Below, piece by piece: positions 41,104 to 53,500 of a DNA stretch of 64,000 nucleotides. Source of the DNA: Buxus sempervirens (Eukaryota > Streptophyta > Magnoliopsida > Buxales > Buxaceae). The position numbers and the translations under genes were made by a program. Below the pieces are notes generated by a model. That model was given only the letters and a program-made list of their open reading frames with translations, was not told the origin of the DNA and did not search any database. Location: positions 27,233,126 through 27,297,125 of the forward strand of contig OX387195.1 in the NCBI GenBank assembly GCA_947561395.2, read 5' to 3'. Within the stretch, counting starts at the first letter, position 1; the number at the start of each line of letters is the position of its first letter.

Positions 41104-41452
41104 GTGGAATGTCATTAGTCGGCACACTTTCCAAGAGTTTCATCCCATTATGTTCAGTACAGATTAGAACTTTGAAGCACAGTAAGACTATGATTTCACA
41201 TGACAGCTTATTTGGTAAGCCTCACTCTTACTTGCGCGTATAATTTAGTTGAATGTACTTGTTCTTTTTCTCTTGTTAAATTGATTATTATTTGATCCAT
41301 CAAGACTGGATGATTTGGTTCATACATGACTACGAATTTTGGTTGGCTATCAACAAAAGTCAAAAACACATTATAAGAGTGATTAAGGGTGAAACTTTCA
41401 CTCTAACCAACAAGAAATCATTAAATTAGATCACTAGAATAGATTTAATAAT

Positions 41453-43168
41453 TCAATCTAGATAAACTTTAACATCTATTCCATTATCAATAAGAGACTG
41501 AACTACTGCTCTAATCTTCCCTTCAAACTTGTCTCTCTCCCTTGGCGTATATGATGCAGTGTACACGTCAGCTTCCCTTGCCCTGTCAGCTAAGATCTGG
41601 CCAATAGACAGGCATGCAGGTATGTCTGACCGGGACTTGAGGACAGCCTTAATATCTTTGGAGTTCGTCCCAGCAACTGCCACCTGCTTACTGGTCACCC
41701 TGTGGGTAAGTGATGCTGAAACAAAACGCTTGGAGATGAAGACATCAAGTGTGAATGGTTCCATGTAAGCTTCTGTGCGGCTTTTGAATGATATATGTTT
41801 TTGTGGGTTCTTTGATTTCTTCTCCTTCTTGTAAGTGTAGGGGCGGCTGTTGTCGTCGTCTAAGAAATCCTCCACCCCGAAGAAGCTTCTTGGAGCAAAA
41901 TGAACCTATAACAAATTCCACAATTAGGGTAGATCCAAAGGATCAAATCTGAATCACGGTGTTATGAATCCCACACCTCCCTGTTCCTTCCCCCACCCAC
42001 CCAAAAAGGGGAAAAAAACACTGGAAACCAACCAAAAGAATATCCAATTACGTAAATGCTTGAACATCCAAACTTGTTGAATTTGTTGTAGAGGGCAGAG
42101 GTGTTCAATTTTTTGTGAAGAGCTGAAATGGCAACTGACAATGTAAGTCTTGTCTTTCTCAAATATTGCAACACCCTAAGCAAATGAAAGCCTAACCTGG
42201 TATCACCACCCAACCATCAATGTTGTAAACAACGCTCAAATTGATAGACTATTTTAGTTTAGTAGTACAAAACTGTATTCTCTCCCCTCATTTTGCTAAA
42301 TTGGACAGACTTACATAATTTCGATGTAGAACACTAGAACTTGATATAATTCCAATAGTTCCCAAGAAATCTGTTAATCTTGTTGATTAATAATGCCATG
42401 GGTCGTAGACAGCAAAGATCGTAACCAGTCCATTCAGAGAACAGGTATGGTTCCATCAAAGAACGTTTTTATCCACCAGAAAGGAGAAAAATTAGACTGC
42501 ATCCTTTCCCATAGGCTTCTATTTTTCCACTACATTCTTAGAGACTTCACTTCCTGCACAACTGCAGTTATTAGGTAATCCCATTTTTACACTGCATGTA
42601 AGATCCATTCAAATTCAACCTTTTTTTTTTGGTAGTGATTCAAATTCAACCTACTAGTATTCTAGGATGCCTCTAATCTGATACACTTGAGAATATTTTA
42701 ACGTATGGCAGTATTCTGGGAAAATGGATTTTGTATATTTTCTCGAGCTTTTAGTTGAAAACTCAGTCCCTAGAATATCCCTCTCAACTTTATAACCCAA
42801 AATTTTTTTTTATCTTAATCTGTCACAAACTGTAGGGATATTTGAATCATAGAGAAACCGAAGAAAAATAAAAATTATTTATCAATGATATCAACATATC
42901 TTCAAAAGTTTTGGTTATGAATGAGCGTGAATTAAAGTGGTAAATTAGTAATAGGTATCGGTTGACCTTGTATGAGTAACAACAATTTTATGAAAAGTAG
43001 GAATGGATACAAACAATTAGTAAAGATTCAGAGCACACTGATAGCATTGCAGAGTACCTTTCCATTGTGGAAACCACTTGCGGACATAAACAAAGAAAGC
43101 CTCCTCCCATCTGCTGTGTGTGCAAAAACCTCGCCACTCCACACCTTGCTCACAATATGCTTCAACAT
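41453..43168 (-). CDS. Ribosomal L18p/L5e family protein, two coding exons
   Basis: Coding exons 43168-43058 (37 codons, starting MLKHIVSKVW) and 41905-41453 join exactly at codon borders to give 187 residues. The C-terminal half has the uL18 fold features: RFVSASLTHRVTSKQVA, then a helix and strand up to RAREADVYTASYTPRERDKFEGKIRAVVQSLIDNGIDVKVYLD. That makes it a plant L18p/L5e-like protein rather than a standard cytosolic L5. It probably works in an organellar ribosome, but I see no clear transit peptide, so localisation is open. A non-coding 5' exon likely ends at the donor near 43803 (GAAAAGGTATTTT), with its acceptor near 43190. Confidence 0.85.
42621..42637 (-). mobile_element. Minute retroposon-like insertion: T10 + GGTAGTG with 14-bp target duplication
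   Basis: ATTCAAATTCAACC occurs at 42607-42620 and 42638-42651, on either side of ten T and GGTAGTG. The insert is nearly identical to that at 35905-35925. It lies in the intron of the L18-like gene. Confidence 0.75.
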
Positions 43169-44039
43169 GTTTCCTCACACCAAAACCCCTGAAGGGTGAA
43201 AGACTAGTTCAGTAAGAAGTTCAACAAACATAGACACAAGAATCGATATACAAATATATGCTTGAAAGCAAGACCAAGAAGGTCACTAGTAACCATTATT
43301 CACAATCTTCAAATATAAGGTGAAATTGCAAAGTAGACCCAGCATAGAACTAGCTCTATATCTTCAGAACAAATAACTAGAACCATTGAAATGGAAATCA
43401 CACATTGTTTGATAGAGAAATGACTATAATAGAGTTAGACACATAGCCCATTTGTACCAATCGATTTGTCAAACATCTACCGAAATTTATACTTGGGTAC
43501 GAAATACCACATTGCTTCTATAAAATGAGAGATCATTCCTTGGTTACCTATTGAAATTTACCAAGTAAGTCAACAGCCGAAAATTCAATCAGAACTGCTT
43601 CTAATAAGCATTTTATCAAACAATATGACTGCCATCTAAATCATCCATCCAAAACAAAAATATTCCAGATATTAATCAACGTTGCAGCGTAGAAGAGAAA
43701 CCCCGAACTTCCTAACGAGAGAAACCTCCAGCAAACAAACACAATATGAACGAGAGAGAGAGAGAGAAAAGGGAAGAAAAAAAGAAAAAGAATCCAAAAT
43801 ACCTTTTCAGTTCAAGCTTGGAGAGGCTAATTTCTTATCAAGTATGCAAAACGCTAGTCGGGCCTTTGGTTACAGGTGAACCCTGACGAGGAAGGACGCA
43901 TCCTCCCCACGGCTTCAGTCTCTAGCTTATGCGGCAAAATGGGATGGCACACATCACAAAAGGAGGCTCTGGGTTGGCTTCGCCACCTCTCAATTAATTA
44001 ATCTCTCCCAACTCCTAAGTCCTAACACCAAGTCACCAA

Positions 44040-44510
44040 TTAAGGACTTGTTTGTTTATCCCTTAGTATATGTTTTAGTACAAAATACTTTCTAATAAAA
44101 AAATATTTCTCGGATGAAAATTTTTTGGATTTTTTGTTCTCTGAAAACTTGGCCATTATTGAGTCGTACTAGCTTTTACCAATTCAAGTTTACGCCCCAT
44201 TACATTATTTTTACACAAAACCAGATTTACTCTCCCAAACTCGGCCTTGACTTGGAACCCAAGACAACCCAAGCGACAGTGTGCGATCCCAAATAAATCC
44301 AAGATTTTAATCCCTAGCCAGTGCTACTGATAGTGTGCTGACGGTAGGGGTCGTGGCAGCAATTTTCCTTTAATTTTTTAACCATTAGTAAAATATTCTC
44401 CTATTTTAATATAAATTTTCCATTAAAACAATATGAAGAAATTAAATTTTAAATTTCTGAAAAATATTTTTCTTCCACCCATTTCCAGTGTAACAAATTG
44501 GATCAAAGAA
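44040..44510. mobile_element. Possible MITE related to 29140-29493
   Basis: AATTTTCCATTAAA(A/G)CAA and nearby GAAAAATA words match the AT-rich half of the 29140-29493 element. The left side begins GGACTTGTTTGTTTATCCC. Ends are not well defined. Confidence 0.4.
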
Positions 44511-45519
44511 ATTTGATGCTGCAATAACAATAAATAACACCGGCAAGCAAACAGGAAATTAGAGGTAGAAGAGCCTGGCATCTTCTCTTTTCCTTTCCAC
44601 AGTTAATCTTAATATACATGCAATAATCACTCAAGACAACAATTTAAATTCCCTGCTCTAATGTACATTATAGAATTCACTTCAAAAGCCAATAAAATGT
44701 CAGCTTAACATCAAACTTTAAAGCAGTGAAAGAATTAATCTAAATTTTTGTTGTCATCGAAATGTCAACGTCCTTGCTTCCAGTCATCCCAAGGAGCTAA
44801 TATCATCCGCCTGTGGAAAGTCATCTTGAAGATTATCACTGGTTCAATACCTTGTATCCAAGCATACAACATTTGAATTCAAATATTAAACTTCTGTCAG
44901 CTAAACCCAGAAGATGCATGAAAAATGCCTAAGAAATATTCTTTTGTCAATTCCACCTGGTATATGATACATTCTAACAGAAACCCAAAAACGTTTTATA
45001 GATTAAAACATTCAAGTAACCTATGCTTTAAAATTTAATGAACTATGACCATTTGATACAGAATTTTTTTTTTTTTTAAATTAAGCGGTACGCAATAACC
45101 TTACCATTGAATAATGATAATATCCACTAGCCCCCAACCTAAATACACATGCACCATCATTTCAGATATTCCAAATCAACAAGGAATATCACTGCTTATA
45201 GTCCCAACTGACAATATAGATGTCGGGTTATAAAAGTTTATGTACCAGGCCAAATTATAAGGGCAATCAGATTAGTAACATCATTATATAGGCATGATAC
45301 TAATCCAGAGCCAACAAATAAGAAGCCACTCAATCCTAATCAATCAGAACACAGACAGGGGTTTGGTTGATCATTTATGAAATGTTGAGGCTCATACAGA
45401 ATTTTTCATCCCTAATATGATAAATTTTATGATACACATGTAACATCAATTTTAGGTCCCAGGATGGGCAACTTTTGCCAAACCAGAAAACAAAAACTTA
45501 CAGATGGAAAACAAAAACT
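44511..45519. other. Intergenic region, nothing recognised beyond the 3' flank of the small membrane-protein gene
   Basis: AT-rich sequence without recognisable exons; the last 200 bases probably include the 3'UTR of the minus-strand gene ending at 45520. Confidence 0.45.
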
Positions 45520-47902
45520 CTAGGTGGTCTTTCTTGGCTCTGAGCTGTGATTTCTCCAAGGATTGAGAGCCTCTTTAATTGTCTGAGCTTCAGGGGAACT
45601 CTCCCAAGCTTGCTTCTCGGACTCCAAAACAGTTACTTTGTCATCTGCTTGGCACTCTAAACATCAGGTGTGCAGTCAAATATATCAATCTTTAGAGTCT
45701 CATGTTGAGACCAATAAAGCCAAGTTCCAACCAAGAGGTTTTATATTATTTGAAAAGAAAAAATGTGGGCAGAAAATGCAACAGCAAAAACATGCTCTTG
45801 TACTATAGTAGCCACAAGTCCCTGTAATTCAACCAAAGGTTACTAATGTTACAACCAGTAATGATACATGTTATGTGAATGTTGCAGCAATGTGAAATCA
45901 GCATCCAAATGGAGAAAATTTAGGTAACAGCTTTGAAAAGTAACATTTAGGAAATAAACAAAAATGTGGGGAGGTAATTCCCTCCTATCATTTAAATAAT
46001 GACTAATTTCACTAGTGAAAGAAAATTTTCTTGCGGGCATGCATGACATAATCCCTCTCCATTTCTTGTGGGCATGCATATAATCCCTCTCCGGTAGTGT
46101 CCAATTGGGAAAATGTAATAGAATACCAAGAATAAATTACCGTTACTTTGATCTCTGAGGTTGGGTTGGGGGTATATCATGACATTTCTGGTCCCCCTAC
46201 TAAACCTAATAAGAGCTAACATGGATTCACTGTCAACATATCGCACTTATCTTCCAGAAATCTCTGTTTTAATAATTTTGTTATGATGTAACCATATTCT
46301 GTTAATTAAAGTCAGATAGTGTAATGAACGAAAATATAAAATAGTATTTAGGTGTTGCCCAAATAGGAGATAAGACAAAGGAAAGTAGACGAATCCAACA
46401 GCATTAGAGGAAGACTGAAAAGAACATGGATCGAGTCAGTAATAAAGGATTTGGATATTCATACAATCTAAGATAAAAATTTTTGATAGGTCGGGATGGA
46501 TGAGGAGGATTCATTTTGCCAATATCAATTAGCTGGGATAACTAACAAGGATTTCATAGTTCTTAATTTTTCAACTACTCATCAATTGAATTATCAACAA
46601 ACCCCATCACTCTAAGAAAGCAATCTCCACATCAATAAATTTTACATAGAAAATAACATTATAGCTTCAGCACTAATCTACCACATCATTTCTTTTGTAG
46701 ACAATATTATCACGTTGTGAAATTGTGAGTGTATAAAACAGAAACTAAATTTCTAACTTTGCAGTTCCCGCTTCCCAAATTAGATTCAAGCAATATTTGT
46801 GGGATCCATGTAGAAGCATGAAGATATTTTTTTTGGTAAATGAGTTGTTATTATTTGTTCTCTGGAACCTAGTAATACAAAATTTGCAGGAAAAAAAAAA
46901 GAACGGAAAAAGATAAGTACTTTATGGAGGCATTTGCAAACAGTCAGCAAAAACACCTTTTTTTTTATCAGTAATAAGGCAAATATATTCAGTAATAAGG
47001 TATATATATATACCCCAAGACCGCAAAAACACCTTATCTGGAGGAATGCTTCAAAGTTTCAATTTTCTTTCCCTGATTTTGTACTACAAGAGATGATTTT
47101 CACTAAAAACCTCTATTTTGGCAAATTTCACTCCAGAAAGACAAGGGCAAAAAAATGAATATTTCATATAAACTTTTCTAGTCCCAGTCAATTCTTGCTT
47201 CAGCTAAAGCTTCCCTAACCACTCTTTTTAACATGACTGATAGGTAGATCCAAGAACTGAATAAAATGAACAATTACTGAATACTGCCTTTTTAGGCAGC
47301 CACATCTTTGTAGCATGAGACTATGAAACTCCATGCCTGACGAAAAAGAACATGAAAAATGAAAGCTTTATCAGCAAATCCATACATTATTCAAAATGTT
47401 AAATAGCAGCCACTCAAATTAAATTGACCTTCACTTTTTCAAGAAGATTGACCAACAAGCAGCATTTCCAGTCTTCCTTCGTTTTATTTTAATTAGAGAG
47501 TGAAAGGAAATAATTTCCCTCCTCTATCATAAAGGAGATTTTGGTAAAAGAAAACTCATCAAATGGCTTCAATGTTCTATTCCACATAATCACTGGGGTT
47601 TCCATATTGAAAAAATGAAGATTGAGGGTGATTTGTTTGAAGGGCGCATCCATGAAAAGACCAACCATATAAAGAAAATCATGACAATACCAATTAAGCA
47701 CAGTGAATGGCATGCAGAAGAGCAATACAAAGCGGCTCTGAAGATAAAACACAAAAAGAAGTAATGAAGCAAAAAGACTGAGGGAAAGGGAAAAAAGGAT
47801 GGTTCTCACACAGAAACCAGTTTTGATCATGAACAATTCCATTGAAGCTCCAACCATGGCTGATACCACTGCTATCTTCAAGTACCAATCCAGAAACTTC
47901 AT
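45520..47902 (-). CDS. Small (71-residue) membrane protein, two exons
   Basis: Exon 1 is 47902-47812 and exon 2 is 45644-45520, separated by a 2.2-kb intron. The join is in frame: the codon T|AT restores ...MIKTGFYDKVTVLESEKQAWE. The protein has one hydrophobic helix (about residues 6-24, YLKIAVVSAMVGASMELFM) and a soluble acidic-to-basic tail (ESSPEAQTIKEALNPWRNH). It resembles a family of short, uncharacterised plant membrane proteins conserved around the MIKTGFYDKVT...WESSPEAQ block. I do not know its function; the size and single helix are compatible with a subunit of an organellar membrane complex, which is only a guess. An in-frame ATG lies 11 codons upstream (47935), but the MKFLDWYLK start fits the family better. 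Confidence 0.8.
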
Positions 47903-49756
47903 ATCCACTGATGAATTCAGAATTTCAGAGTACATAATAAATGCAGAAATAAGGAAGAAAAAAAAATACTTGCATAGAACTCAATGCACACACATACTGT
48001 TGGTGTGGTTGGAATGATATGGCATACACAAGAGGATACATGAGAACCAAATTACTAAATCCCAATGATTCTCATCAGAAGGTCTGACCAGAACATCAGG
48101 TAGCGGATCTTACTCATCCCACTTGATGGTTTTATATTTTTATTCTATTCAACATTTTACACTTACTTCAATATGCATTATCCATAAAATGCTCCATCAC
48201 TTCCATGCAATTCCTTCTTTTGGATCTCTTGCATCTTATTCACCCATTCAATTGTATCAAGAGTCCTCTCCGTATAAATTGATTAGCAATAAAAATTATG
48301 TCAATACAATATCATATACATACTTAACACCACCACCACCACTGACAATGACAACTACAAAACATGGCTGTTCAGAACACTTGTCTGAATGATCCACATT
48401 CTGTAAACAATTAAACATATTGATAGATAAGTAGCAGAAAAACTATCTCTATCATTGAAGACTATAATCCCAGGACCATTCAATGTTTTTTTTTCCATAC
48501 ACTTGTTGGAAATGATACATCATGGATATGGATGTGAGATGTATCTAATACTTCAAATTTCTAACTATACATATACATATATATATATATAGTTTGACAC
48601 CCAACAAGCTCTACGGACACACAAAGAATATTTAGAAGCCTGTCAATATGCTTAAAATCAGTTATATCTTGTATAACTGCGATACATTACTACATTTAGA
48701 CTTTTTATGACTACCTTTAGAGTTTATAGTTGCTTTGTTCATAATTCAACATTTTATTCACAGGATAAACTGTGAATACACACAGACATACACACATATA
48801 AATATCTTTTTTTTTCCTTTTAATCTAGATAATTTATCATCATTTCTCTGATGAATGAAGCAGTAATGAACATTCATCGCCCATTATAAGATACATGGAT
48901 GCACCCAACACCTATACATCGGTCCATTCACATAGCCCTGCAAGGAAGGGAACACCTTTAAGATACATGGTTGGAAAATGAAGATGCTGCAAGTTGTGTA
49001 ACTTGAACTCACTAGCATAGCCCATTTTTCATGCTTTAGAAGCAACGAGTTATGGTTTTGGTATTTAAAGACAAATTCTCCTTTATATGAGTGGTTGAAA
49101 GAAAAGGGATATCTCTTACATGCTGCCCAGGGAAGAAGACTTTGGATCTTCCAAGTCAAAGAGACTCCAATCACATCCTGATGTTACATGCTACTTATAT
49201 TAGTTCCAATAAAAAGAATAAAAGATGTGTTTTCCTTTCTTTCATTCTTCCATTAAACTCAAAATATGAAAACTGATTCTTTGCACCATAACTACATTAC
49301 ATTTAATTAGTTATTATCCTTGTCGAATCGTTCCAGAGTGAAAGATCTATCTATCCCACTTCCACACACAATGGTGTCTGTAGCAAATCAGAGAACCACA
49401 TGGAATTCCAGCCAAATATTTCCCAAAAAAGGCAATTAGATCTTCACAAATGCTCAACCTCAAAAGTTTGAAGCATAATCAAACCCATAAAAATCCCAAT
49501 AGAACTCTGCACAAGAATATCATCGTAGCCTATTCACGATCTCATGGAGATCCAAAATTTAAACATATGAGCTAATATATATAGTTTAACCCAGAACTAA
49601 TGAAACCAACAGGCAATGAAATGCTAAAAGCCACGCAAAAGACTCTAGAGATTGCCTTCCCATCATAAACCCTCGATACATCATGGAAAATTAGACAGAA
49701 ACCTCCTGAATTCACTACAAATTGAAGAAAAAACAAAATGAAGAAATGATAAAAGA
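47903..49756. other. Upstream region of the small membrane-protein gene
   Basis: No further exons recognised. It contains a short (TA)n tract at 48569-48591. Non-coding 5' exons of the small gene may lie here. Confidence 0.4.
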
Positions 49757-50324
49757 TAAGGCCTCATTTGGCTTCCATTCCAGATTAGGAACTCATTCCG
49801 AGAATGAGTTCTTAAAACTCATTTTGCGAATTAATTTTGAAGTCTTTCTAATTGCGTTTGTTTAGCACGTAGTAGAATGAATTTCACCCAGAAAATTGTT
49901 TGGTTAACAAGTAATAAAATGAGTTCCATGAAATTTTTTCCCCCTTTTTTTTTTCCTTTTTCCATGAATAATTATAAGAAACTGGTTGATCCTTAAAAGA
50001 TAAAACTTGAAACACCTAAGAAATGAAAAAGAAAAAAAAAACTTAAAACCATCTTATAAATATATTTGGATACAAATAATTCAAATATATAACAACTAAA
50101 AACGATGTTTTCAATTGCAAAAACTGAATCATGCTTGCAATAAATATTAGTTGAAAGATGATAGATAAAAATAAAATACAAATATGTAATAAATAAAAAA
50201 CAGGTTTGCTAATTATGTCTATTAATTTAAAACACATAATGATAGCAACTATAAGTAAAGTCACAAAGTCCTATCACATCCATGATTTATAGCAAAGTTC
50301 ATTACATTAATACGAATAATACGC

Positions 50325-50455
50325 TCAAGGGTATTCACTATTGCAAGCATGCAATATAGCTTCAGCAATTGATTGTCTAAATGCATCCATCCTCCTTATT
50401 CCTTGTTCTTGTACTACTCCATCTGGATCCGGTTCATCATCAATGTGCACTTCTT
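50325..50455 (-). pseudogene. C-terminal fragment of a Harbinger-type transposase
   Basis: The open stretch reads an acidic segment (EEVHIDDEPDPDG) followed by RMDAFRQSIAEAILHAC and a stop. An acidic linker followed by a final amphipathic R..IA helix is usual at the end of plant Harbinger nucleases. The same ending is repeated at 54375-54422. Catalytic regions are absent. Confidence 0.5.
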
Positions 50456-51741
50456 CAATAATACAAAAGAACTTGCAATAATTAAATAAATAAAAAAACA
50501 GAACAAAAATTCCATCAGTGTTATTCAAGCTGTGTATCATTTTCTATTTTTTTTCTTGTAAACATAATTCTGTGGTTTTCTATGTATTTGAATAACATTG
50601 AATGTAAGAATCCTCCATGTAAACAGAACTACAAAGTTACTGAGACATGAATTTTGATCTTTGCATTGCTCTATTCACTTTTTCTTTAAATAATCAGAGA
50701 AGTTCATTTCTATATTACCTTAAGTCCCTATACCAGGAGCAATGATGCAAATACAAGCAAAGAGTAACATAAGCAGGTTAAAACATATACAAACATAAGC
50801 AAGTTAATAAACGATGAGACCAAGATCTGTTACATTCTAAAATAGTCTTAGCTGGAAGGATTCTTGATAGATGATACTTTTTTCCAACTCTAATTAACAG
50901 TCCACTACCAAACAAGTTATGTCATAATTGGTTCTAAGATTCGACCATGAACACACCCCTTGAACATTTGAGCCTGCATCTAAAAACCCATCCCCTTTAA
51001 GGTTTCAATTTGTAGTAAGCCCAATACAACTGTAAGTGACCCAATCCACGATGGAAGTCTTCTGACAACAGAAGACCCTTGAATGTACAAGCTACTGATA
51101 TATGGAGTACAAAAAACAGACATTATATGCTTCTCACTCCTACCAGCCAGCTTATTAAACTCACGGGAAAAACAATAGGCTAAAACTATCAGCTGTGAGG
51201 AACACAAGATTGAACAAAAATCACCTTCAGAATGACCTGAAAGATGACCATACAGAGTAAAGGAGCAGGACTGCGGGTTGTACCCAAAAGTTCCAAAATG
51301 ATCCTTGAACCTTCCTTCAATTTCAAGGATAATCAATATACTTTTGAGTTACCTGTTGAATACTTTTACAAACAGATCATAGGTTGTAAACAAATTTGAC
51401 AAAACACCAAGTAAACAAGCTCAGAGGCATCTTGCACGGTTCTATTCTGAAGTGGACATAACGAAGCCTCCCGTCACCTAAATTAGAATCGGCCAGATTT
51501 TGCTACAGGATTGCTTAGAAGAGTCACATGTGATCTGTTTTGTACATGGGAAGTGGGGAGAAGAAGAGCATCATGGAGTTGGTACAGGGTGATCCAAGGA
51601 TCATGCCAACTGCTAATAACTCTTCTCATAAACGATAATTTGAAAATGGAGGACCAAGAATATGCCCATAGAAAAAAAAAGGGAAATCAAAAGAAACAAA
51701 GAAACACCCAGCGACCCAACCTAGTTATCACTATCAAGGTA

Positions 51742-51777
51742 GTTCATATCCCAACTAATCACTGTTGGGATATGAAC
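51742..51777. repeat. Perfect 14-bp hairpin flanked by a 24-bp direct repeat
   Basis: GTTCATATCCCAAC and its exact complement are separated by 8 bases. AAAGAAACACCCAGCGACCC occurs at 51699 and again at 51779, just outside the hairpin. It lies within the outer Harbinger-like element. Confidence 0.9.
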
Positions 51778-52797
51778 AAAGAAACACCCAGCGACCCAAC
51801 CCTCTTTTTGATGGTGGAAACTGTAGCGACCGAAATGGCCAAGGGAAAAGATATAGCAATAGTGGCAGATTTTACCATAAAACTAACAGCAATAGCATCA
51901 ACATTCCAATAATCCCTAATAGCCACATGAAAATGCAAGCAATGTAAAACTGGAAAAAAGCACTAGAAAATGAAGTAGACGAAAGGAAAAGAAGAAAAGA
52001 TTTCTCGATCACCTCTGGCCACGATAAGAACGATCGTCAAATCCCTTTGATTTCAGCGCGTAGCAACGGAGCAATGGAGGCTTGCTTCTGCGTTTGAAAC
52101 TTGAGAACGAAAGATTGAAGAGGAAGGGATTTGCTGGTTCGTGGAGGAGAAAGGCTGGATTCCTCTGTTTACATTTTATGCCCCTCTTAATTCATTTTAC
52201 AATTTTGCAACCGGAAAAACGCTCAAAACTCATTCCTAAAATTTGGAAGCGGGTCGGGCCGATCTTAAAAAACACTAGTTTTTCTCATCAAATGAGGCCT
52301 CGTTTGGCTTTCATTTTAGGAATTCATTCCAAGTCTTGGAACTCATTCCAAACCTTGGAATGAATTCTGATACCAAAATGAGTGTTTGGTAAGGCATGCA
52401 AGAACTCATTCTATAAGAATGAAAATGAGAAAACCCCTGATTTTCAGAAACGGCTTCAACCCCGTTTTTGGATTTGAGAATGGGTTTTAAGTTTTATGCG
52501 GTGGCAAACTTGTAATTATTGATAACTTTAAGCAATGGCATAAAATGTAAATATGACTATTGAGCCTTCTCACCTTCAATAAAAGGCTTTCCAATCGTTG
52601 AAGAAGAGGAAACTATTTTTCTTCTTCTTCGTTGCTGCTACTCTGGTTATTGAAGGGGAACTGGTGCATAAAGCTTGGCACGCTGCCCAAGGGGCCTTCT
52701 AGCGTTATATATAGTATAGGTATAGTGATATGGATGAACTCCTCAACAATCATATATACGTACCATATATGTGGGTTGATTATGTTTTGTGTTTCAG

Positions 52798-53219
52798 GAG
52801 GTCATACTGTTGGGGTTGCACATTGTTCTCTTTTCCAAGATCGTCTCTACAACTTCGGAAGCTCCGGCAAACAAGATCCCACCATGGATCCCGGGCTAGC
52901 CGCTGCTTTAAGGTTGAGGTGTCCTCAGAACTCGACGAGAGATAACACGGTGGGTCTTGATCAGAACACTTTCAGTCAGAACATTGTTGATAAATCCTAC
53001 TATCAGCAGTTGCGGCTAAACAAAGGCATTCTTCAAATTGACCAAGAGCTAGCCTTAGACGCACAAACAGAAGCAACTGTGAAATCGCTGGCCGAAGGAT
53101 TTGATTTCAAGACCCAATTTGGTAAAGCCATGGTCAAGTTGGGAGCTGTTGGTGTTCGCACGGGGACTGACGGACAGATTAGGAAGTCTTGCAGGGTCGT
53201 TAATGGCGGGTCGAGTTGA
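52798..53219 (+). pseudogene. Class III peroxidase, last exon only
   Basis: A splice acceptor (TTTCAG at 52792-52797) opens a frame of 139 residues. It starts GGHTVGVAHCSLFQDRL, the proximal haem histidine motif, and ends SCRVVN(GGSS) with a TGA at 53217. The position matches the last exon of classical four-exon plant peroxidases, and sequence such as GILQIDQELALD is like the PER44/PER57 type. The exon is undamaged, yet the distal histidine domain and signal peptide encoded by earlier exons are missing. Upstream DNA is transposon 5' end, so no functional secreted peroxidase can be made. It may be transcribed as a chimaera. Confidence 0.9.
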
Positions 53220-53468
53220 TTAACGAAGAAGAGTGATTTTGTTTTGGTTGTTTGGTTTGAGGAAATTGTTTTTGATTGTAGTTAATAAATGAGTGAATAT
53301 GTGATGGGCATGGAAACCGTGCCTTTTCAGCAAAGGAAATAAGAGGGATGATTCTCAGAATTTGTGGGAAGCACCTAGCATGTTTTTTATTCTAAATACA
53401 TAAATTCTGTTTTCGGATTTTGGAATGGCAAAATCTTAGAAAGAAAAAAGTTGAAAAGTGACTAAAAC

Positions 53469-53500
53469 AAGCATGCGCTCTACCATCTGGGCAACATCCC
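53469..53500 (-). pseudogene. 5' half of a tRNA (tRNA-Ala-like)
   Basis: The minus strand reads GGGATGTTGCCCAGATGGTAGAGCGC..., the acceptor and D-arm of a plant tRNA-Ala with one or two changes and an A-box. The anticodon arm and B-box are absent. It is too short for a functional tRNA. Confidence 0.7.

Noticed and set aside
47902-47935. Upstream in-frame ATG of the small membrane protein
   Set aside because: The extension adds a non-conserved MYSEILNSSVD; the internal ATG gives the compact family-like start, and CAG at the junction may be a splice acceptor.
51511-51947. Open frames with Asn/Arg-rich translation (YEQRNTQRP...)
   Set aside because: They lie inside the outer transposon, overlap a hairpin and direct repeats, and match no family I recognise.
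52012-52110. Possible 5'UTR exon (donor AGAG|GTGATC) for the small membrane-protein gene
   Set aside because: The segment belongs to the 5' end of the outer Harbinger-like element, so it is more likely the transposon's own leader exon.
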